64,000 bases of DNA. Origin: Paenibacillus sonchi (GTDB taxonomy: Bacteria > Bacillota > Bacilli > Paenibacillales > Paenibacillaceae). Every line of letters begins with the position of its first letter. Positions within the stretch are counted from its first letter, which is position 1. This document shows, piece after piece, positions 52,541-62,399 of the stretch. Location of the stretch: the NCBI RefSeq assembly GCF_016772475.1, contig NZ_CP068595.1, positions 6,138,001 to 6,202,000 on the forward strand. Reading direction: 5' to 3'. A program made the translations under genes and the position numbers. Below the pieces are notes generated by a model. The model had not been told where the DNA came from and did not search any database. It saw only the letters and a list, made by a program, of their open reading frames with translations.

Positions 52541-52587
52541 AAAAAAGCAGCCCCCTTATCAACGAACGGAAGGGACTGCTTTTAAAA
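52541..52587. terminator. intrinsic terminator
   Basis: AAAAAAAGCAGCCCCCTT...AAGGGACTGCTTTTA hairpin, downstream of the YmaF-like gene on the minus strand. Confidence 0.75.
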
Positions 52588-52611
52588 ACCGCTCTAACTC
52601 AGTTCATGTGC

Positions 52612-52849
52612 CTAAACAAGCGGCGCTTGGATCAATGTTGCAAAATTAAATTGATGCTGATGGCCATCATTTACAGTAGTGTGACCAGTAACAAAATGCA
52701 CATGCTTGCCCCGTAGCACCTGCGAACCGGTGGTTATGCCGGTCTGCGCCTTCTTCGGCCAATTTAGTACTGCCTTCAAATTCATGTACATGCCGCTGCG
52801 CCTGTTTCGACGGTGCACCTTTCAACCTTCTGAGATTTTTCTTCTGCAT
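52612..52849 (-). pseudogene. YmaF-family protein, frameshifted
   Basis: ATG 52849 behind AAGGAGG gives KGAPSKQAQRHVHEFEGSTK and LAEEGADRHNHRFAGATG, the His-rich start of YmaF proteins. The frame is then lost. A neighbouring frame continues GKHVHFVTGHTTVNDGHQHQF to 52612. Removing one G from the run at 52709-52712 would join them (ATGKHVHFVT). YmaF proteins are about 80-100 aa, His-rich and of unknown function. Confidence 0.65.
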
Positions 52850-53005
52850 CCGTCACTTGCCTCCTTACAATAGTGGACTCCACAACATCATATTGAGGCA
52901 AAAATAGGTATGTGCTAGGCAACTGTCAGAGATCCGAATGTTATTTTTCCGGTTTCGCGGGACTTTTGCATGGAAGCTGGGTCAGGTACTTTGCTGCTGA
53001 TATGC

Positions 53006-53040
53006 AAAAAAGCGGAGGACCGCTCCCCGCTCTCTTCCTT
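53006..53040 (-). terminator. intrinsic terminator of pduL
   Basis: Minus-strand AGCGGGGAGCGG-TCCTCCGCTTTTTTGC, an imperfect stem with T6. Confidence 0.65.
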
Positions 53041-53057
53041 CTTATAAAAAATTAAGA

Positions 53058-53630
53058 CTAATCCACAATTTCAGCAGTATCGCCGTTGTTGGCACCTGCA
53101 GCGTTGGCTTCGTCGGTGTCGATATGCATGTCGAGCTTAAAGTTGTCGGATACACGTGCAATCACGTTCTCAAGTACCAGGCCACGTTCACCGCCAAGGC
53201 GTACCTTCAGCATTTGCTTGTCGGCGATGCCCCAGGCTTCAGCTTCGGAGGTATGGAAGTGGATGTGGCGTGCTGCGACAATAACGCCTGTTTCCAGCTC
53301 AACTTCGCCGGCAGGCCCTTTGATCGTAATGCCTGGTGTGCCTTCAATGTGGCCGGATTCGCGGACAGGGGCTTTCACGCCGAGGCTGAATGCGTCTGTG
53401 CGGGATACTTCCAGCTGCGACGCCGGACGGACAGGTCCAAGGATTCTGACCTTGTCGAATTTTCCTTTGGTGCCGATTACGGCTACTTGCTCATTTGCTG
53501 CAAATTGTCCCGGTTGGGACAGCGGTTTGAACTCTGTCAATTGATATCCTGGGCCAAACAATGCTTCTACGTGCTCCTGCGTAAGGTGAATATGCCGGGC
53601 CGACACACCTACGGGTACAGTCTTGCTCAT
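53058..53630 (-). CDS. pduL: phosphate propanoyltransferase (PduL family)
   Basis: 190 residues from ATG 53630, behind AAGGAGTGACATTA (upstream in-frame codons look untranslated). The duplicated PduL beta-barrel has the zinc histidine motifs VGVSARHIHLT (residue 10) and VIVAARHIHFHTSEAEAWGI (residue 115), with RILGPVRPASQLEVSRTDAF between. It interconverts acyl-CoA and acyl phosphate. There are no microcompartment genes nearby, so it is more likely a housekeeping phosphotransacylase of acetate metabolism. Confidence 0.92.
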   Translation of the reverse strand: MSKTVPVGVSARHIHLTQEHVEALFGPGYQLTEFKPLSQPGQFAANEQVAVIGTKGKFDKVRILGPVRPASQLEVSRTDAFSLGVKAPVRESGHIEGTPGITIKGPAGEVELETGVIVAARHIHFHTSEAEAWGIADKQMLKVRLGGERGLVLENVIARVSDNFKLDMHIDTDEANAAGANNGDTAEIVD

Positions 53631-53704
53631 TGTAATGTCACTCCTTGTATTTTCTCTAGTATCTGTACAAGCCACTGAACATTATACATCTATTTCTCTG
53701 AAAA

Positions 53705-53742
53705 TAAAAAGCCCCTCTTCACATAGAGGGAGCTTTTTTCGA
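53705..53742 (-). terminator. intrinsic terminator after the dipeptidase gene
   Basis: AAAAAGCCCCTC-ttcacata-GAGGGAGCTTTTTT between the dipeptidase stop and the pduL start. Confidence 0.85.
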
Positions 53743-53798
53743 CATTTTACGATATCGGAACAGGATTGTCAAAAAATCGCCACTTGCGGGACCGGTAT

Positions 53799-54772
53799 TC
53801 ACAGCTGCGGTTGGATTGTCTTGGATGGCAGATTTGTGGCGAGAAAAGACAGGGCATTCCCGTGAAGCCAGCCCTTCACCGCATCTTCAGGATAACGGGC
53901 CAGCAGCAGCTCGGCGAAATCTGCATATTTTCCCGGATGCTCCAGGCCCTCCACCCAGCAATCAATGCCGTCAAAATCCGATCCGAACATGATCTGCCCG
54001 GAGCCGCCGAGCGAACAAATATGCTCAATATGCCGCAGGACATCCTCAGCCTTCGCCTCCCCGCCATTCTGGACAAACCACGGGACAAAAGTCACCCCGA
54101 TCCGCCCGTCCATCGCGATCAATGCCTGAATCTGCTCATCGCTCAGATTGCGCGGATGTCCGCACACAGCAGCAGCATTGGAATGCGAAGCAATAAAGGG
54201 ACGCACACTCCGCTCCGCAAGCTCCCAGAACCCGGCAGGCGCCAGATGCGACACATCCAGCAGCATTCCGCTCTCATTACACCAGTCAATGAGTTTCCGC
54301 CCCTGCTCCGTAAAACCGCCGTTCCGCTGCTCCAGCACACCGTCCGCTGCCCAGTTGGCATAATTCCAGGTTACGCCCATGAACCGCACACCCAGTTCAA
54401 AACACAACTGGGCATAGAACAGATTGCCCTCCAGACCGTCCACACCTTCCAGGGAGAGCATTCCCCGGCCTGTGGGTGTATTAATCTGCTCTGCTGCCTC
54501 CTCCTTCCAGCACAGCCACTGCAGGCCTCCTGAACCGGCTACTTGATTGCGGAACGACTCAATCTGCCCCAGAATGCGCTCAAAGGTCGCTTTTTCCCGC
54601 CGGGTAGACAGATAGACGGCAAAAACCTGCAGTTCGACACCCCCGCCAGCAAACGGTCCAGGGTCACATCCAGCCGGCTGTCTTTCCTGAAATCTATATC
54701 CGGTGAAGCCTGCAGCTTGCTAAGCACATCACAGTGAAAATCCGCCACTCTTCGTTGCCTGTTCCTCACCAC
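53799..54772 (-). pseudogene. membrane dipeptidase (M19 family), frameshifted
   Basis: The start VADFHCDVLSKLQ (HxD metal motif) is in one frame, which ends at 54539. The rest is in another frame: LQVFAVYLSTRREKA, MLSLEGVDGLEGN (metal Glu), MGVTWNYANWAADGV, LLDVSHLAPAGFWELAE, PFIASHSNAAAVCGHPRNL and FGSDFDGI, all typical of renal-dipeptidase-like enzymes. One extra G in the run at 54640-54644 would give LAGGVELQVF and an intact enzyme of about 324 residues. It would hydrolyse dipeptides. GTG 54772 or 54769 are candidate starts. Confidence 0.82.
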
Positions 54773-54875
54773 AGAATAAACCTCGCTTTCGTTTGGGCTT
54801 ATGGCCTACTACAAAGCTTATGCTCCTACAACGTATCTCTCAACTTGTCATCTGTAATTTCTAAATGTACAGCAA

Positions 54876-54904
54876 AAAACCTGCTTACCGGAGTAAACAG
54901 GTTC
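54876..54904 (-). terminator. intrinsic terminator of spoVS
   Basis: Minus-strand AACCTGTTTACTCCGGTAAGCAGGTTTTTTG. Confidence 0.82.
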
Positions 54905-54985
54905 ACTCAAAAAGTTTTGCGGGGATAACTTCAATGATTGGACTCCACACAAAACTTGCTTCGAAAATCTACTTATGGCTATCTA

Positions 54986-55246
54986 TTATCTAGGTTCTAC
55001 AATCAGTTTAATCGCGGTCCGATCCTCTCCATCAATCACTATGTCTGTAAAAGCGGGAATGCAGATCAAATCGACGCCGCTGGGTGCGACAAATCCCCGG
55101 GCAATGGCAACTGCTTTGACGGCTTGGTTCAGTGCTCCGGCTCCAATGGCTTGCAGCTCGGCCGATCCACGTTCACGAAGAACACCTGCTAACGCGCCGG
55201 CGACGGAATTAGGATTGGATTTAGCTGATACTTTTAATACATCCAT
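54986..55246 (-). CDS. spoVS: stage V sporulation protein S
   Basis: The 86-residue protein MDVLKVSAKSNPNSVAGALAGVLRE ... IGAGALNQAVKAVAIARG is nearly the textbook SpoVS, an Alba-like fold acting in sporulation from the septation stage onward. ATG follows GGGGAGG. A sigma-H-like promoter lies upstream. Confidence 0.97.
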   Translation of the reverse strand: MDVLKVSAKSNPNSVAGALAGVLRERGSAELQAIGAGALNQAVKAVAIARGFVAPSGVDLICIPAFTDIVIDGEDRTAIKLIVEPR

Positions 55247-55297
55247 AGTAAGTACCTCCCCTGGGAAAATGATGGTGTTCTTCCACTACTGTAGATG

Positions 55298-55326
55298 TTA
55301 TTCGCGTTAGAAGAATTAATTCCTTC
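55298..55326 (-). promoter_or_regulatory. sigma-H-like promoter of spoVS
   Basis: Minus-strand GAAGGAATT (55318-55326; consensus RnAGGAwww), 11-bp spacer, CGCGAATAA (55298-55306; consensus RnnGAATww, one mismatch). Bacillus spoVS is under sigma-H, so the match is meaningful. Confidence 0.55.
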
Positions 55327-55446
55327 TTTTTGCGGACCATTCCGGAGAAATTAGGACAAAAGATACTCTTTCTCGATATAATAAATATCACACTTTACCC
55401 AAAACCAGCGATTATTCTCGAAAAACCTATTTACTTGGAACACAAC

Positions 55447-56241
55447 CTAGCTCATTATCCATTCGCCTTCACGCATCCGGATCTTCTCAACACGTGTCGC
55501 CTTACCTGTAGCTTCATCAAGTTCTGCGAACAAGCCATGGAGCTGCCACTTGCCTTCATCCACTACAAATCTTGCCGGAAGCTGGGTAGTAAATTTATAC
55601 AGTACCGCATCCTTTTCCATACCCAGAATCCCTTCTCTTGAACCAACCATCCCGGCATCGGTCAAATATGCAGTTCCTCCCGGCAGGATAACTTCGTCGT
55701 TGCTCTGTACATGGGTGTGTGTGCCGACCACAATCGAAGCCAGTCCATCCATGTAATAACCCATGGCGATCTTTTCGGAAGTAGCTTCGGCATGAAAATC
55801 AACAAGAATGCATTTGTGCTTCTGCCGGAGCTCTTGGGCAATCTCTTCACCAATGCGGAACGGATCATCAATAGCCGGCAAAAACGTACGTCCCTGCAGA
55901 TTGACAAGCGCGAGCTGTTTACCGTTCGCTTTGATCACTGTGTAGCCCCGGCCTGGCGTGCCTGGTGGAAAATTAGCGGGACGGATGAGCCGCGGCTCAT
56001 CGTCGATAAATTCAAAAATATCCTTGTTGTCCCAAGTGTGATTCCCCATCGTAATCCCATGCACACCCCAATTGAAAAATTCATTGGCAATGGCTGAGGT
56101 AATCCCTCTGCCGGCAGCGGCGTTCTCTCCATTAACGATAATGATATGCGGCTGATATTTATCCTTCAGGGTAGGCAGCATTTCACGCAGCGCTTTTCTG
56201 CCGGTATTCCCGCAAATGTCTCCGATAAACAGAACTTTAAT
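55447..56241 (-). CDS. ymdB: YmdB-family metallophosphoesterase, apparent ATT start
   Basis: The protein must begin before the first ATG (residue 21), because the upstream codons read KVLFIGDICGNTGRKALRE, the conserved metal site GD of YmdB. No ATG, GTG or TTG exists there. An ATT at 56241 aligns with the initiator Met of B. subtilis YmdB (MRILFIGD) and follows AGGAGGAGAACATC at good spacing. Further motifs: VNGENAAAGRGIT, TMGNHTWDNKDIFEF, FHAEATSEKIAMG and VGTHTHVQSND. YmdB is a 2',3'-cyclic nucleotide phosphodiesterase that affects biofilm versus motility. 264 residues, as expected. Confidence 0.9.
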   Translation of the reverse strand: MKVLFIGDICGNTGRKALREMLPTLKDKYQPHIIIVNGENAAAGRGITSAIANEFFNWGVHGITMGNHTWDNKDIFEFIDDEPRLIRPANFPPGTPGRGYTVIKANGKQLALVNLQGRTFLPAIDDPFRIGEEIAQELRQKHKCILVDFHAEATSEKIAMGYYMDGLASIVVGTHTHVQSNDEVILPGGTAYLTDAGMVGSREGILGMEKDAVLYKFTTQLPARFVVDEGKWQLHGLFAELDEATGKATRVEKIRMREGEWIMS

Positions 56242-56259
56242 GATGTTCTCCTCCTGAAA

Positions 56260-56286
56260 GAAAAAAGGCCCCGCAGAGGGGCCGAT
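56260..56286 (-). terminator. intrinsic terminator between rny and ymdB
   Basis: GGCCCC-gcaga-GGGGCC followed on the minus strand by TTTTTTC. It probably lets only part of the rny transcript reach ymdB. Confidence 0.85.
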
Positions 56287-56293
56287 TTCCTTG

Positions 56294-57835
56294 TTATTTA
56301 GCGTATTCTACTGCCCGTGTCTCGCGGATTACGGTAACCTTGATATGACCCGGATAATCCAGTTCACTCTCGATCATCTTCGTAATGTCGCGGGCCAGAC
56401 GGAAAGCTTCGGCATCGTCGATCTTCTCAGGCTGCACCATCACGCGAACCTCGCGGCCCGCTTGAATAGCATAGGATTTCTCCACGCCTTCGAAGGATTC
56501 CGAGATCTCTTCCAGCTTTTCCAGACGCTTGATATACGTTTCCAGGGTCTCGCGGCGGGCGCCAGGGCGTGCGGCCGACAAAGCATCGGCTGCTCCAACC
56601 AGCATGGCGATAACCGAGGTAGCCTCGCAGTCTCCATGATGGGACGCGATACTGTTGATAACCACCGGATGTTCCTTGTATTTCTTCGCCAGTTCGACAC
56701 CGATTTCCACGTGCGAACCTTCCACTTCGTGATCCAGCGCTTTGCCGATATCATGCAGCAGTCCGGCGCGTTTTGCAAGCACGATGTCTTCCCCAAGCTC
56801 ACCGGCCATCAGTCCAGTCAAATAAGCAACCTCCATGGAGTGCTTGAGTACGTTTTGACCATAGCTTGTACGGAATTTCAGACGGCCCAGGATCTTGATC
56901 AGATCCGGATGCAATCCGTGAACGCCTACCTCGAAGGTAGCCTGTTCACCGTATTCACGAATCCGTTCATCTACTTCCTTACGGGACTTCTCTACCATTT
57001 CCTCGATTCGGGCCGGATGGATACGTCCATCCGCTACCAGCTTCTCAAGTGCCGTACGGGCCACTTCGCGGCGAATCGGATCAAAGCCTGACAGAATAAC
57101 CGCTTCCGGCGTATCATCAATGATGAGATCAATACCAGTAAGAGTTTCCAGTGCACGAATGTTGCGGCCTTCGCGGCCGATAATCCGGCCCTTCATCTCT
57201 TCATTAGGCAGCGTTACGACCGACACAGTGGTTTCCGCCACATGATCAGCAGCGCAGCGCTGGATCGCCAAGGTAATGATTTCACGGGCTTTCTTGTCCG
57301 CTTCTTCCTTAGCCTGCTGCTCAATTTCCTTGATCATCTGTGCGGTTTCGTGGCGGACTTCCTGCTCAACATTGCTCAGAATGATACTTCTGGCATCATC
57401 GATGCTCAAATTGGAGATGCGTTCCAGTTCAGTGACTTGATTCTTGTAAATAACATCAATTTGCTGCTGTGTTTCGTCAATTCGTTTCTCTTTGTTAGCT
57501 ACTTGTTCTTCTTTTCGTTCGAGCGATTCCATTTTTTTATCCAGCGATTCTTCCTTTTGCAGCAAACGTCTCTCTTGCCGTTGGATTTCATTCCGACGCT
57601 CACGAGTTTCTTTCTCAGCTTCGGTGCGGATTCTATGGACTTCGTCCTTAGCTTCAAGTACCGTTTCTTTCTTCAGCGCTTCTGCCTCTTTCTTCGCGTT
57701 CTCCACGATGACTACGGCTTCCTTCTCAGCACTGGAAATCTTAGCTTCTGCAAGGGATTTACGAATAAAATAACCGAATCCAAAGAATAATGCAGCTACA
57801 ACGAGAACGATTATGACCCAGATTGCAGGATGCAT
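56294..57835 (-). CDS. rny: ribonuclease Y
   Basis: 513 residues from ATG 57835 behind GGAGGTGA. N-terminal membrane anchor ([19 protein letters not shown]), a ~150-residue coiled coil rich in Glu, Lys and Arg, a KH domain ([25 protein letters not shown]), and an HD domain ([28 protein letters not shown]). It starts mRNA decay at the membrane. The rny-ymdB-spoVS order is the conserved Bacillales arrangement. Confidence 0.96.
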   Translation of the reverse strand: MHPAIWVIIVLVVAALFFGFGYFIRKSLAEAKISSAEKEAVVIVENAKKEAEALKKETVLEAKDEVHRIRTEAEKETRERRNEIQRQERRLLQKEESLDKKMESLERKEEQVANKEKRIDETQQQIDVIYKNQVTELERISNLSIDDARSIILSNVEQEVRHETAQMIKEIEQQAKEEADKKAREIITLAIQRCAADHVAETTVSVVTLPNEEMKGRIIGREGRNIRALETLTGIDLIIDDTPEAVILSGFDPIRREVARTALEKLVADGRIHPARIEEMVEKSRKEVDERIREYGEQATFEVGVHGLHPDLIKILGRLKFRTSYGQNVLKHSMEVAYLTGLMAGELGEDIVLAKRAGLLHDIGKALDHEVEGSHVEIGVELAKKYKEHPVVINSIASHHGDCEATSVIAMLVGAADALSAARPGARRETLETYIKRLEKLEEISESFEGVEKSYAIQAGREVRVMVQPEKIDDAEAFRLARDITKMIESELDYPGHIKVTVIRETRAVEYAK

Positions 57836-58143
57836 TCTGTTCACCTCCTCGTTGGTTCCTCCAAGAACAAGCCTTGGGAATTTGTGCAGTTGTTAAACTA
57901 ATCCGTTCATCACCATACAAAAAACCGGTAATACACCGATTGCCATACTGCACATGCTGCACATGCACACTGCCCGCCTTATCCGGCGATTACATTTCAT
58001 ATGAGTTGTACGCGAACCGCTCCATAAGAGTCTGCTTTTTGGGAAGGAAAAAGGATTCTTATGTAGGCCGATTCATGTTATATTTTATTATTTATAAAAA
58101 GACATTGTCAAGAGAGTCGATAACTGCATTAAAGTCAAGACAA
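57836..58143. other. intergenic, rny promoter region
   Basis: 308 bp between recX and rny. AT-rich between 58060 and 58100; no gene or clear operator seen. Confidence 0.4.
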
Positions 58144-58878
58144 TCAGTCAGGGAAGTAAATCTCCTCTTCTTCGCCTTCAAAATCTTCTTCCCCGCGTAA
58201 AATGTTCAGCACCTGACGCACCATATCCCCGGAAAATCCCCGCCGCATGAGAAATGCGCCGGTCTTTCTGCGCTTGTCGTTCACATCGCCGCGGATCAGA
58301 TTCCATTTCTTCCGCCCCGTCTGCAAGGCGCTCTCCAGCTCCTGCTCGGGAGTAATATTCTCCAGCGCCTCCGAAATCAGCGACTTGTCGATGCCCTTCT
58401 CGCGCAGCTCCTGACGGATCCACAGCTTGCCTTTGCGCTGGCTCGTAATACGCTGCTCTGCCCATTGCTTGGCATACAAGGGATCATCCAACAGACGTTC
58501 CTGCTGCAGTCGCAGCAGAACTTCGGCAATAATAGTCTCTCCTATTTCCTTCTCCCGTAAACGGCGGGCCATCTCCTGAGACGTCCGGGGCTTGCGCTCC
58601 AGATACCGCAGTCCCTCCACATAAGCCCGCTGGCGTTCATCCGCTACAACGATCTCTTCCAGATCAGCCTTCATAAAAGAGCTGCCCGTAATCATCCGGT
58701 ATTTAATCATGACATCTTCATGAACGGTCATCTGATAGGCGCCAAAATGAATAATATAGCGGTGGTCAGACTTTTTCTGCCGTTCCACCCGTGTAATCAC
58801 CAGCAGCTCATCCGCAGGAAAATCAGCCAGCACCTGCTCGTCCTGCTCTTCGGGTTCGGGATTTAATTGTATTACCAT
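58144..58878 (-). CDS. recX: recombination regulator RecX
   Basis: The 244-residue protein has repeats of three-helix bundles: ALRYLERKPRTSQEMARRLREKEIGETIIAEVLLRLQQERLLDD (variant GLRYLERKPRT), then WIRQELREKGIDKSLISEAL and a third repeat AFLMRRGFSGDMVRQVLNIL. It modulates RecA filaments. The N-terminal 60 residues are an extra domain seen in Bacillales RecX. It lies downstream of recA behind a terminator. Confidence 0.9.
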   Translation of the reverse strand: MVIQLNPEPEEQDEQVLADFPADELLVITRVERQKKSDHRYIIHFGAYQMTVHEDVMIKYRMITGSSFMKADLEEIVVADERQRAYVEGLRYLERKPRTSQEMARRLREKEIGETIIAEVLLRLQQERLLDDPLYAKQWAEQRITSQRKGKLWIRQELREKGIDKSLISEALENITPEQELESALQTGRKKWNLIRGDVNDKRRKTGAFLMRRGFSGDMVRQVLNILRGEEDFEGEEEEIYFPD

Positions 58879-58928
58879 GGTTGGCTGTCACCTCATTGCT
58901 AATGTAAGTCTGGTTCATTTTACGAAAA

Positions 58929-58960
58929 AGCGCCCTGTCAGATCATTCACAGGGCGCTCG
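58929..58960 (-). terminator. intrinsic terminator of recA
   Basis: AGCGCCCTGT-...-ACAGGGCGCT with TTTTT on the minus-strand side. Confidence 0.88.
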
Positions 58961-59001
58961 ATATCTTACCTAGTATTAATTACAGAAGATTGAATATCAA
59001 G

Positions 59002-60066
59002 TTATTCGATTTCAAGCAGCAAATTCTCTTCTTCCTCTTGCTCCGCTGCTATCTCAGATTCGGTTGGCGCAGCCACAATCGTTGACAGATTGCTTGCTTC
59101 ACGAATCTTATTCTCAATCAACAGGGCAATATCCTGATGTTCCTTCAGGAACTGCTTGGAATTCTCACGGCCTTGTCCAAGACGCTCACCTTCATAAGAG
59201 TACCAGGCACCGCTCTTGTTGACGATGTCCATTTCAGTGCCGATGTCCACGAGGCTTCCCTCCTTGGAGATCCCTTCACCATACATAATATCAACATCAG
59301 CCTGCTTGAAAGGAGGAGCTACCTTGTTCTTTACAACCTTGATCTTAGTGCGGTTGCCCACCACATCGTTGCCCATCTTAATGCTCTCAACGCGGCGCAC
59401 ATCCAGACGTACGGAAGAGTAGAATTTCAATGCCCGGCCGCCGGGAGTTGTTTCCGGATTACCGAACATTACACCAATCTTCTCACGAAGCTGGTTAATG
59501 AAGATCGCAATAGTATTCGACTTGTTGATTGCCCCGGACAGCTTCCGCAAAGCCTGAGACATCAGGCGGGCCTGCAAGCCTACATGGGAATCGCCCATAT
59601 CGCCTTCGATTTCGGCCTTCGGAACCAATGCTGCCACAGAGTCTACTACGATAATGTCAACCGCACCGCTGCGGACAAGTGCTTCAGCGATTTCCAGCGC
59701 CTGCTCGCCCGTGTCTGGCTGGGACAGCAGCAGCTCATCGATGTTAACTCCAAGTGCATTAGCGTATTTAGGATCAAGCGCATGCTCGGCATCGATAAAT
59801 GCAGCTTGTCCGCCGACCTTTTGCACTTCTGCAATCGCATGCAAGGCAACTGTTGTCTTACCGGAAGATTCCGGTCCATATACTTCAATAATACGTCCTT
59901 TGGGAAGTCCGCCAATACCTAGTGCAATATCAAGTGCCAAAGATCCGCTAGGTACCACTTCCACCTTCATGTGGTTGGATTCTCCCAATTTCATAACCGA
60001 ACCTTTACCGAATTGTTTTTCTATTTGACGAAGCGCCATATCAAGCGCTGCACGACGATCTGACAA
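59002..60066 (-). CDS. recA: recombinase RecA (TTG start)
   Basis: The 354-residue RecA has Walker [18 protein letters not shown], Walker [14 protein letters not shown]1/L2 loops ([21 protein letters not shown]) and an acidic C-terminus ([13 protein letters not shown]). Start codon is TTG at 60066 with AAGGA ten bases upstream; no ATG is available in frame before RRAALDMAL. It catalyses strand exchange and LexA cleavage. The SOS box and promoter are visible upstream. Confidence 0.97.
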   Translation of the reverse strand: MSDRRAALDMALRQIEKQFGKGSVMKLGESNHMKVEVVPSGSLALDIALGIGGLPKGRIIEVYGPESSGKTTVALHAIAEVQKVGGQAAFIDAEHALDPKYANALGVNIDELLLSQPDTGEQALEIAEALVRSGAVDIIVVDSVAALVPKAEIEGDMGDSHVGLQARLMSQALRKLSGAINKSNTIAIFINQLREKIGVMFGNPETTPGGRALKFYSSVRLDVRRVESIKMGNDVVGNRTKIKVVKNKVAPPFKQADVDIMYGEGISKEGSLVDIGTEMDIVNKSGAWYSYEGERLGQGRENSKQFLKEHQDIALLIENKIREASNLSTIVAAPTESEIAAEQEEEENLLLEIE

Positions 60067-60097
60067 TCAGACCACTTCCTTCACTGTTTATAGTACT

Positions 60098-60126
60098 ATA
60101 ATAACGTGTTTTGGAGGTCTTGCCAA
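60098..60126 (-). promoter_or_regulatory. recA promoter
   Basis: TTGGCA (60121-60126), 17-bp spacer, TATTAT (60098-60103) on the minus strand. Confidence 0.8.
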
Positions 60127-60135
60127 GCTTTTTTT

Positions 60136-60149
60136 CGAACATACATTCG
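60136..60149 (-). promoter_or_regulatory. LexA (SOS) box of recA
   Basis: CGAATGTATGTTCG on the minus strand; consensus CGAAC-N4-GTTCG with one mismatch, very like the B. subtilis recA box. It lies just upstream of the -35. Confidence 0.88.
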
Positions 60150-60295
60150 TTTTTTTTATCCTGCGGGGGAATACTCCCTTTTATTGTAAGCCTCCTTCCG
60201 GATCTGGGGCTGCCCCAGAATATCGATCACCGGACATCGGACAGTGCCTTCTTTCAAAGGACGGGCTGCAGGTTCATGCCTCTCAATATAACAAA

Positions 60296-60325
60296 AAACC
60301 GCAGCAAGGATATCTCAGTGCCACG
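60296..60325 (-). terminator. probable terminator of cinA
   Basis: AACCGTGGCA...TGCTGCGGTTTTTTG on the minus strand; stem has a 2-nt mismatch. Confidence 0.6.
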
Positions 60326-60364
60326 GTTCTTCCGTATACTTGAATTATATACTGGGTACTAAGG

Positions 60365-61654
60365 TTATTGCAAGGCTGACCCTTCAAGCGGTGTATCCAC
60401 CCTGCGCTCCTCCAGCCTGCGCCAGAGACGGTACAGAAGCGACTTGACGGTCCGCAGACGGATGTTCTCCCGCGTACCCTTAAGGTTCAGCTCATAGACC
60501 TGCGTAGGCCGGCCCCGTTCCGCCAGTCCGACGAACACAAGCCCAACCGGCTTGCGTTCAGAATATCCCGGACCGGCTACACCGGTAACCGATAATCCGA
60601 AGTCACTGTCTGCAATCATTCTGACCTGATCCGCCAGCACTTCGGCTACTTCCCGGCTTACCGCACCCGGCGCATCCGGTCCCTCCAGAAGGGCTGCCGG
60701 CACATTCAGCAGCTTCTTCTTCATTTCATTGGAATAGCATACGATTCCTCCGAGAAACATCGAGGCGCTGCCCGGAATATTCGTAATGCTCTCCATCAGC
60801 AGGCCGCCGGTGCAGCTCTCCGCCGCACTCAAAGTCAATCCGGCATCCGCCATCCAATCGACGATCAGCTGTTCCAGCGGCACATCAATATTGGCGTACA
60901 TATGCTCCGGGAGGATCTCCTGAATGGTTGTCTCCAGCACCTCCAGCTTTTGCATGGCCTCCCGTTCAGAAGGGGCTTTGGTGGATATGCGAACCGTTAC
61001 CTCGCCCTCCTTGGCATAAGGAGCTATGGTCGGATCACTCTGATTCCTGATCAGATCAATCAGCTTATCCTCCAGGAGCGACTCTCCAATGCCGGCGAAC
61101 TTAAGCATCTTCGAATAAATCGGCATTTCGCCGGTCAATGCATGCTGCTGCAGCCAAGGCTTGGCCTGGCCGGTGAACATAGGCTTCATCTCACGCGGTG
61201 GACCGGGAAGAACAATATAATACTTGCCTCCGTCAGCAAACGCAAGGCCCACAGCAAGCCCCGTTTCATTCGGAAGCGGTGTGGCTCCATCAATGATAAG
61301 CGCCTGCTTGCGGTTATTTTCGGTCATGACTATTTTGCGTTCATCAAAAAAACGCTGTACATGATCCATGGCAAGCTGATCTATATGCAGGCCGCGGCCC
61401 AGGGAAGCCGCAAGCGCATCTTTGGTAAGATCATCTTCCGTGGGACCTATCCCGCCGGTGAATAGAATGACATCCGCACGGCTGCGGGCAATTTCGATGG
61501 CCTGCTGAAGGCGGCTGCTGTTATCCCCAACGACGGTCTGAAAGAACACATCAATTCCAAGCGCCGCCAGCTCCAGGGATAGAAACTGGGCATTGCTGTT
61601 TACGATCTGTCCGAGTAAAAGTTCTGTACCAACGGCAATAATTTCCGCTTTCAT
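60365..61654 (-). CDS. cinA: competence/damage-inducible protein CinA
   Basis: 429 residues from ATG 61654 behind AGGAGGAG. MoaB-like N-terminal domain (KAEIIAVGTELLLGQIVNSNAQ, VILFTGGIGPTEDDLTKDALA, LPGPPREMKPMF) and C-terminal nicotinamide-nucleotide amidase domain (LTLSAAESCTGGLLMESITNIPGS, GVAGPGYSERKPVGLVFVG). It probably recycles NMN and ADP-ribose-type damage. It sits upstream of recA as in other Bacillales. Confidence 0.95.
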   Translation of the reverse strand: MKAEIIAVGTELLLGQIVNSNAQFLSLELAALGIDVFFQTVVGDNSSRLQQAIEIARSRADVILFTGGIGPTEDDLTKDALAASLGRGLHIDQLAMDHVQRFFDERKIVMTENNRKQALIIDGATPLPNETGLAVGLAFADGGKYYIVLPGPPREMKPMFTGQAKPWLQQHALTGEMPIYSKMLKFAGIGESLLEDKLIDLIRNQSDPTIAPYAKEGEVTVRISTKAPSEREAMQKLEVLETTIQEILPEHMYANIDVPLEQLIVDWMADAGLTLSAAESCTGGLLMESITNIPGSASMFLGGIVCYSNEMKKKLLNVPAALLEGPDAPGAVSREVAEVLADQVRMIADSDFGLSVTGVAGPGYSERKPVGLVFVGLAERGRPTQVYELNLKGTRENIRLRTVKSLLYRLWRRLEERRVDTPLEGSALQ

Positions 61655-61708
61655 AGATGGCTTTCTCCTCCTGGATGTAGAGTAATACAAGTAATGGCGG
61701 CTTAGCGG

Positions 61709-62296
61709 CTAAGCGTTATGAAGCTCCAGCAAATCTTTATTTTTTACGAAATAGTCAATGCCGGAATAGATAGTAACAAGCGCTGCAGCCCAGATGGCAA
61801 TATCATCTACAGGAATGCTGACGAATTGAAACGGGAAGTTATTCAGCAGCAGCAGTGAAATTGCAACAATCTGAATAACAGTCTTTATCTTGCCCCACTT
61901 GCTGGCAGCAACCACTTTACCTTCGAGCAGCGCTACCTGGCGCAGTCCGGTTACCGCGAACTCGCGGCTGATAATAACGATTGCGATCCATGAGTCGCAT
62001 CTGCCCAGCTCCACCAGGGAAATCAGCACAGCCGAGACCAGCAGCTTGTCCGCAAGTGGGTCGAGCAGCTTGCCCAGATTGGTGACCATGTTGTATTTCC
62101 GGGCGATATAACCGTCTATGCCATCGGTGCTGGCCGCAAGCAAAAAGATCACCGCTGCGATCAGATGATTAAAGGAAAGCTGGAACGAGCCCCAATGAAT
62201 CGGTTCCGGATAAAAGCTGAAATTCATCAGCAAAAAAAACATCATAATCGGGATAAGACAAATACGTGCCAGCGTAATGCGGTTAGGCAAATTCAC
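61709..62296 (-). CDS. pgsA: CDP-diacylglycerol-glycerol-3-phosphate 3-phosphatidyltransferase
   Basis: The 195-residue membrane enzyme starts with GTG 62296 behind AGGGAGGA. It has the CDP-alcohol phosphotransferase motif spread over DGIDGYIARKYNMVTNLGKLLDPLADK (D-G-x2-AR-x8-G-x3-D-x3-D) and five to six hydrophobic segments. It makes phosphatidylglycerophosphate. Confidence 0.95.
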   Translation of the reverse strand: MNLPNRITLARICLIPIMMFFLLMNFSFYPEPIHWGSFQLSFNHLIAAVIFLLAASTDGIDGYIARKYNMVTNLGKLLDPLADKLLVSAVLISLVELGRCDSWIAIVIISREFAVTGLRQVALLEGKVVAASKWGKIKTVIQIVAISLLLLNNFPFQFVSIPVDDIAIWAAALVTIYSGIDYFVKNKDLLELHNA

Positions 62297-62399
62297 AGAA
62301 GTTCCTCCCTTGATCCATACGAATCCGTAATTCCACTATTTTCTAAAAAAACTGCTTACGCAAGTATATTATAGCCCTATGTAGGTGTCAAAAAAACAC

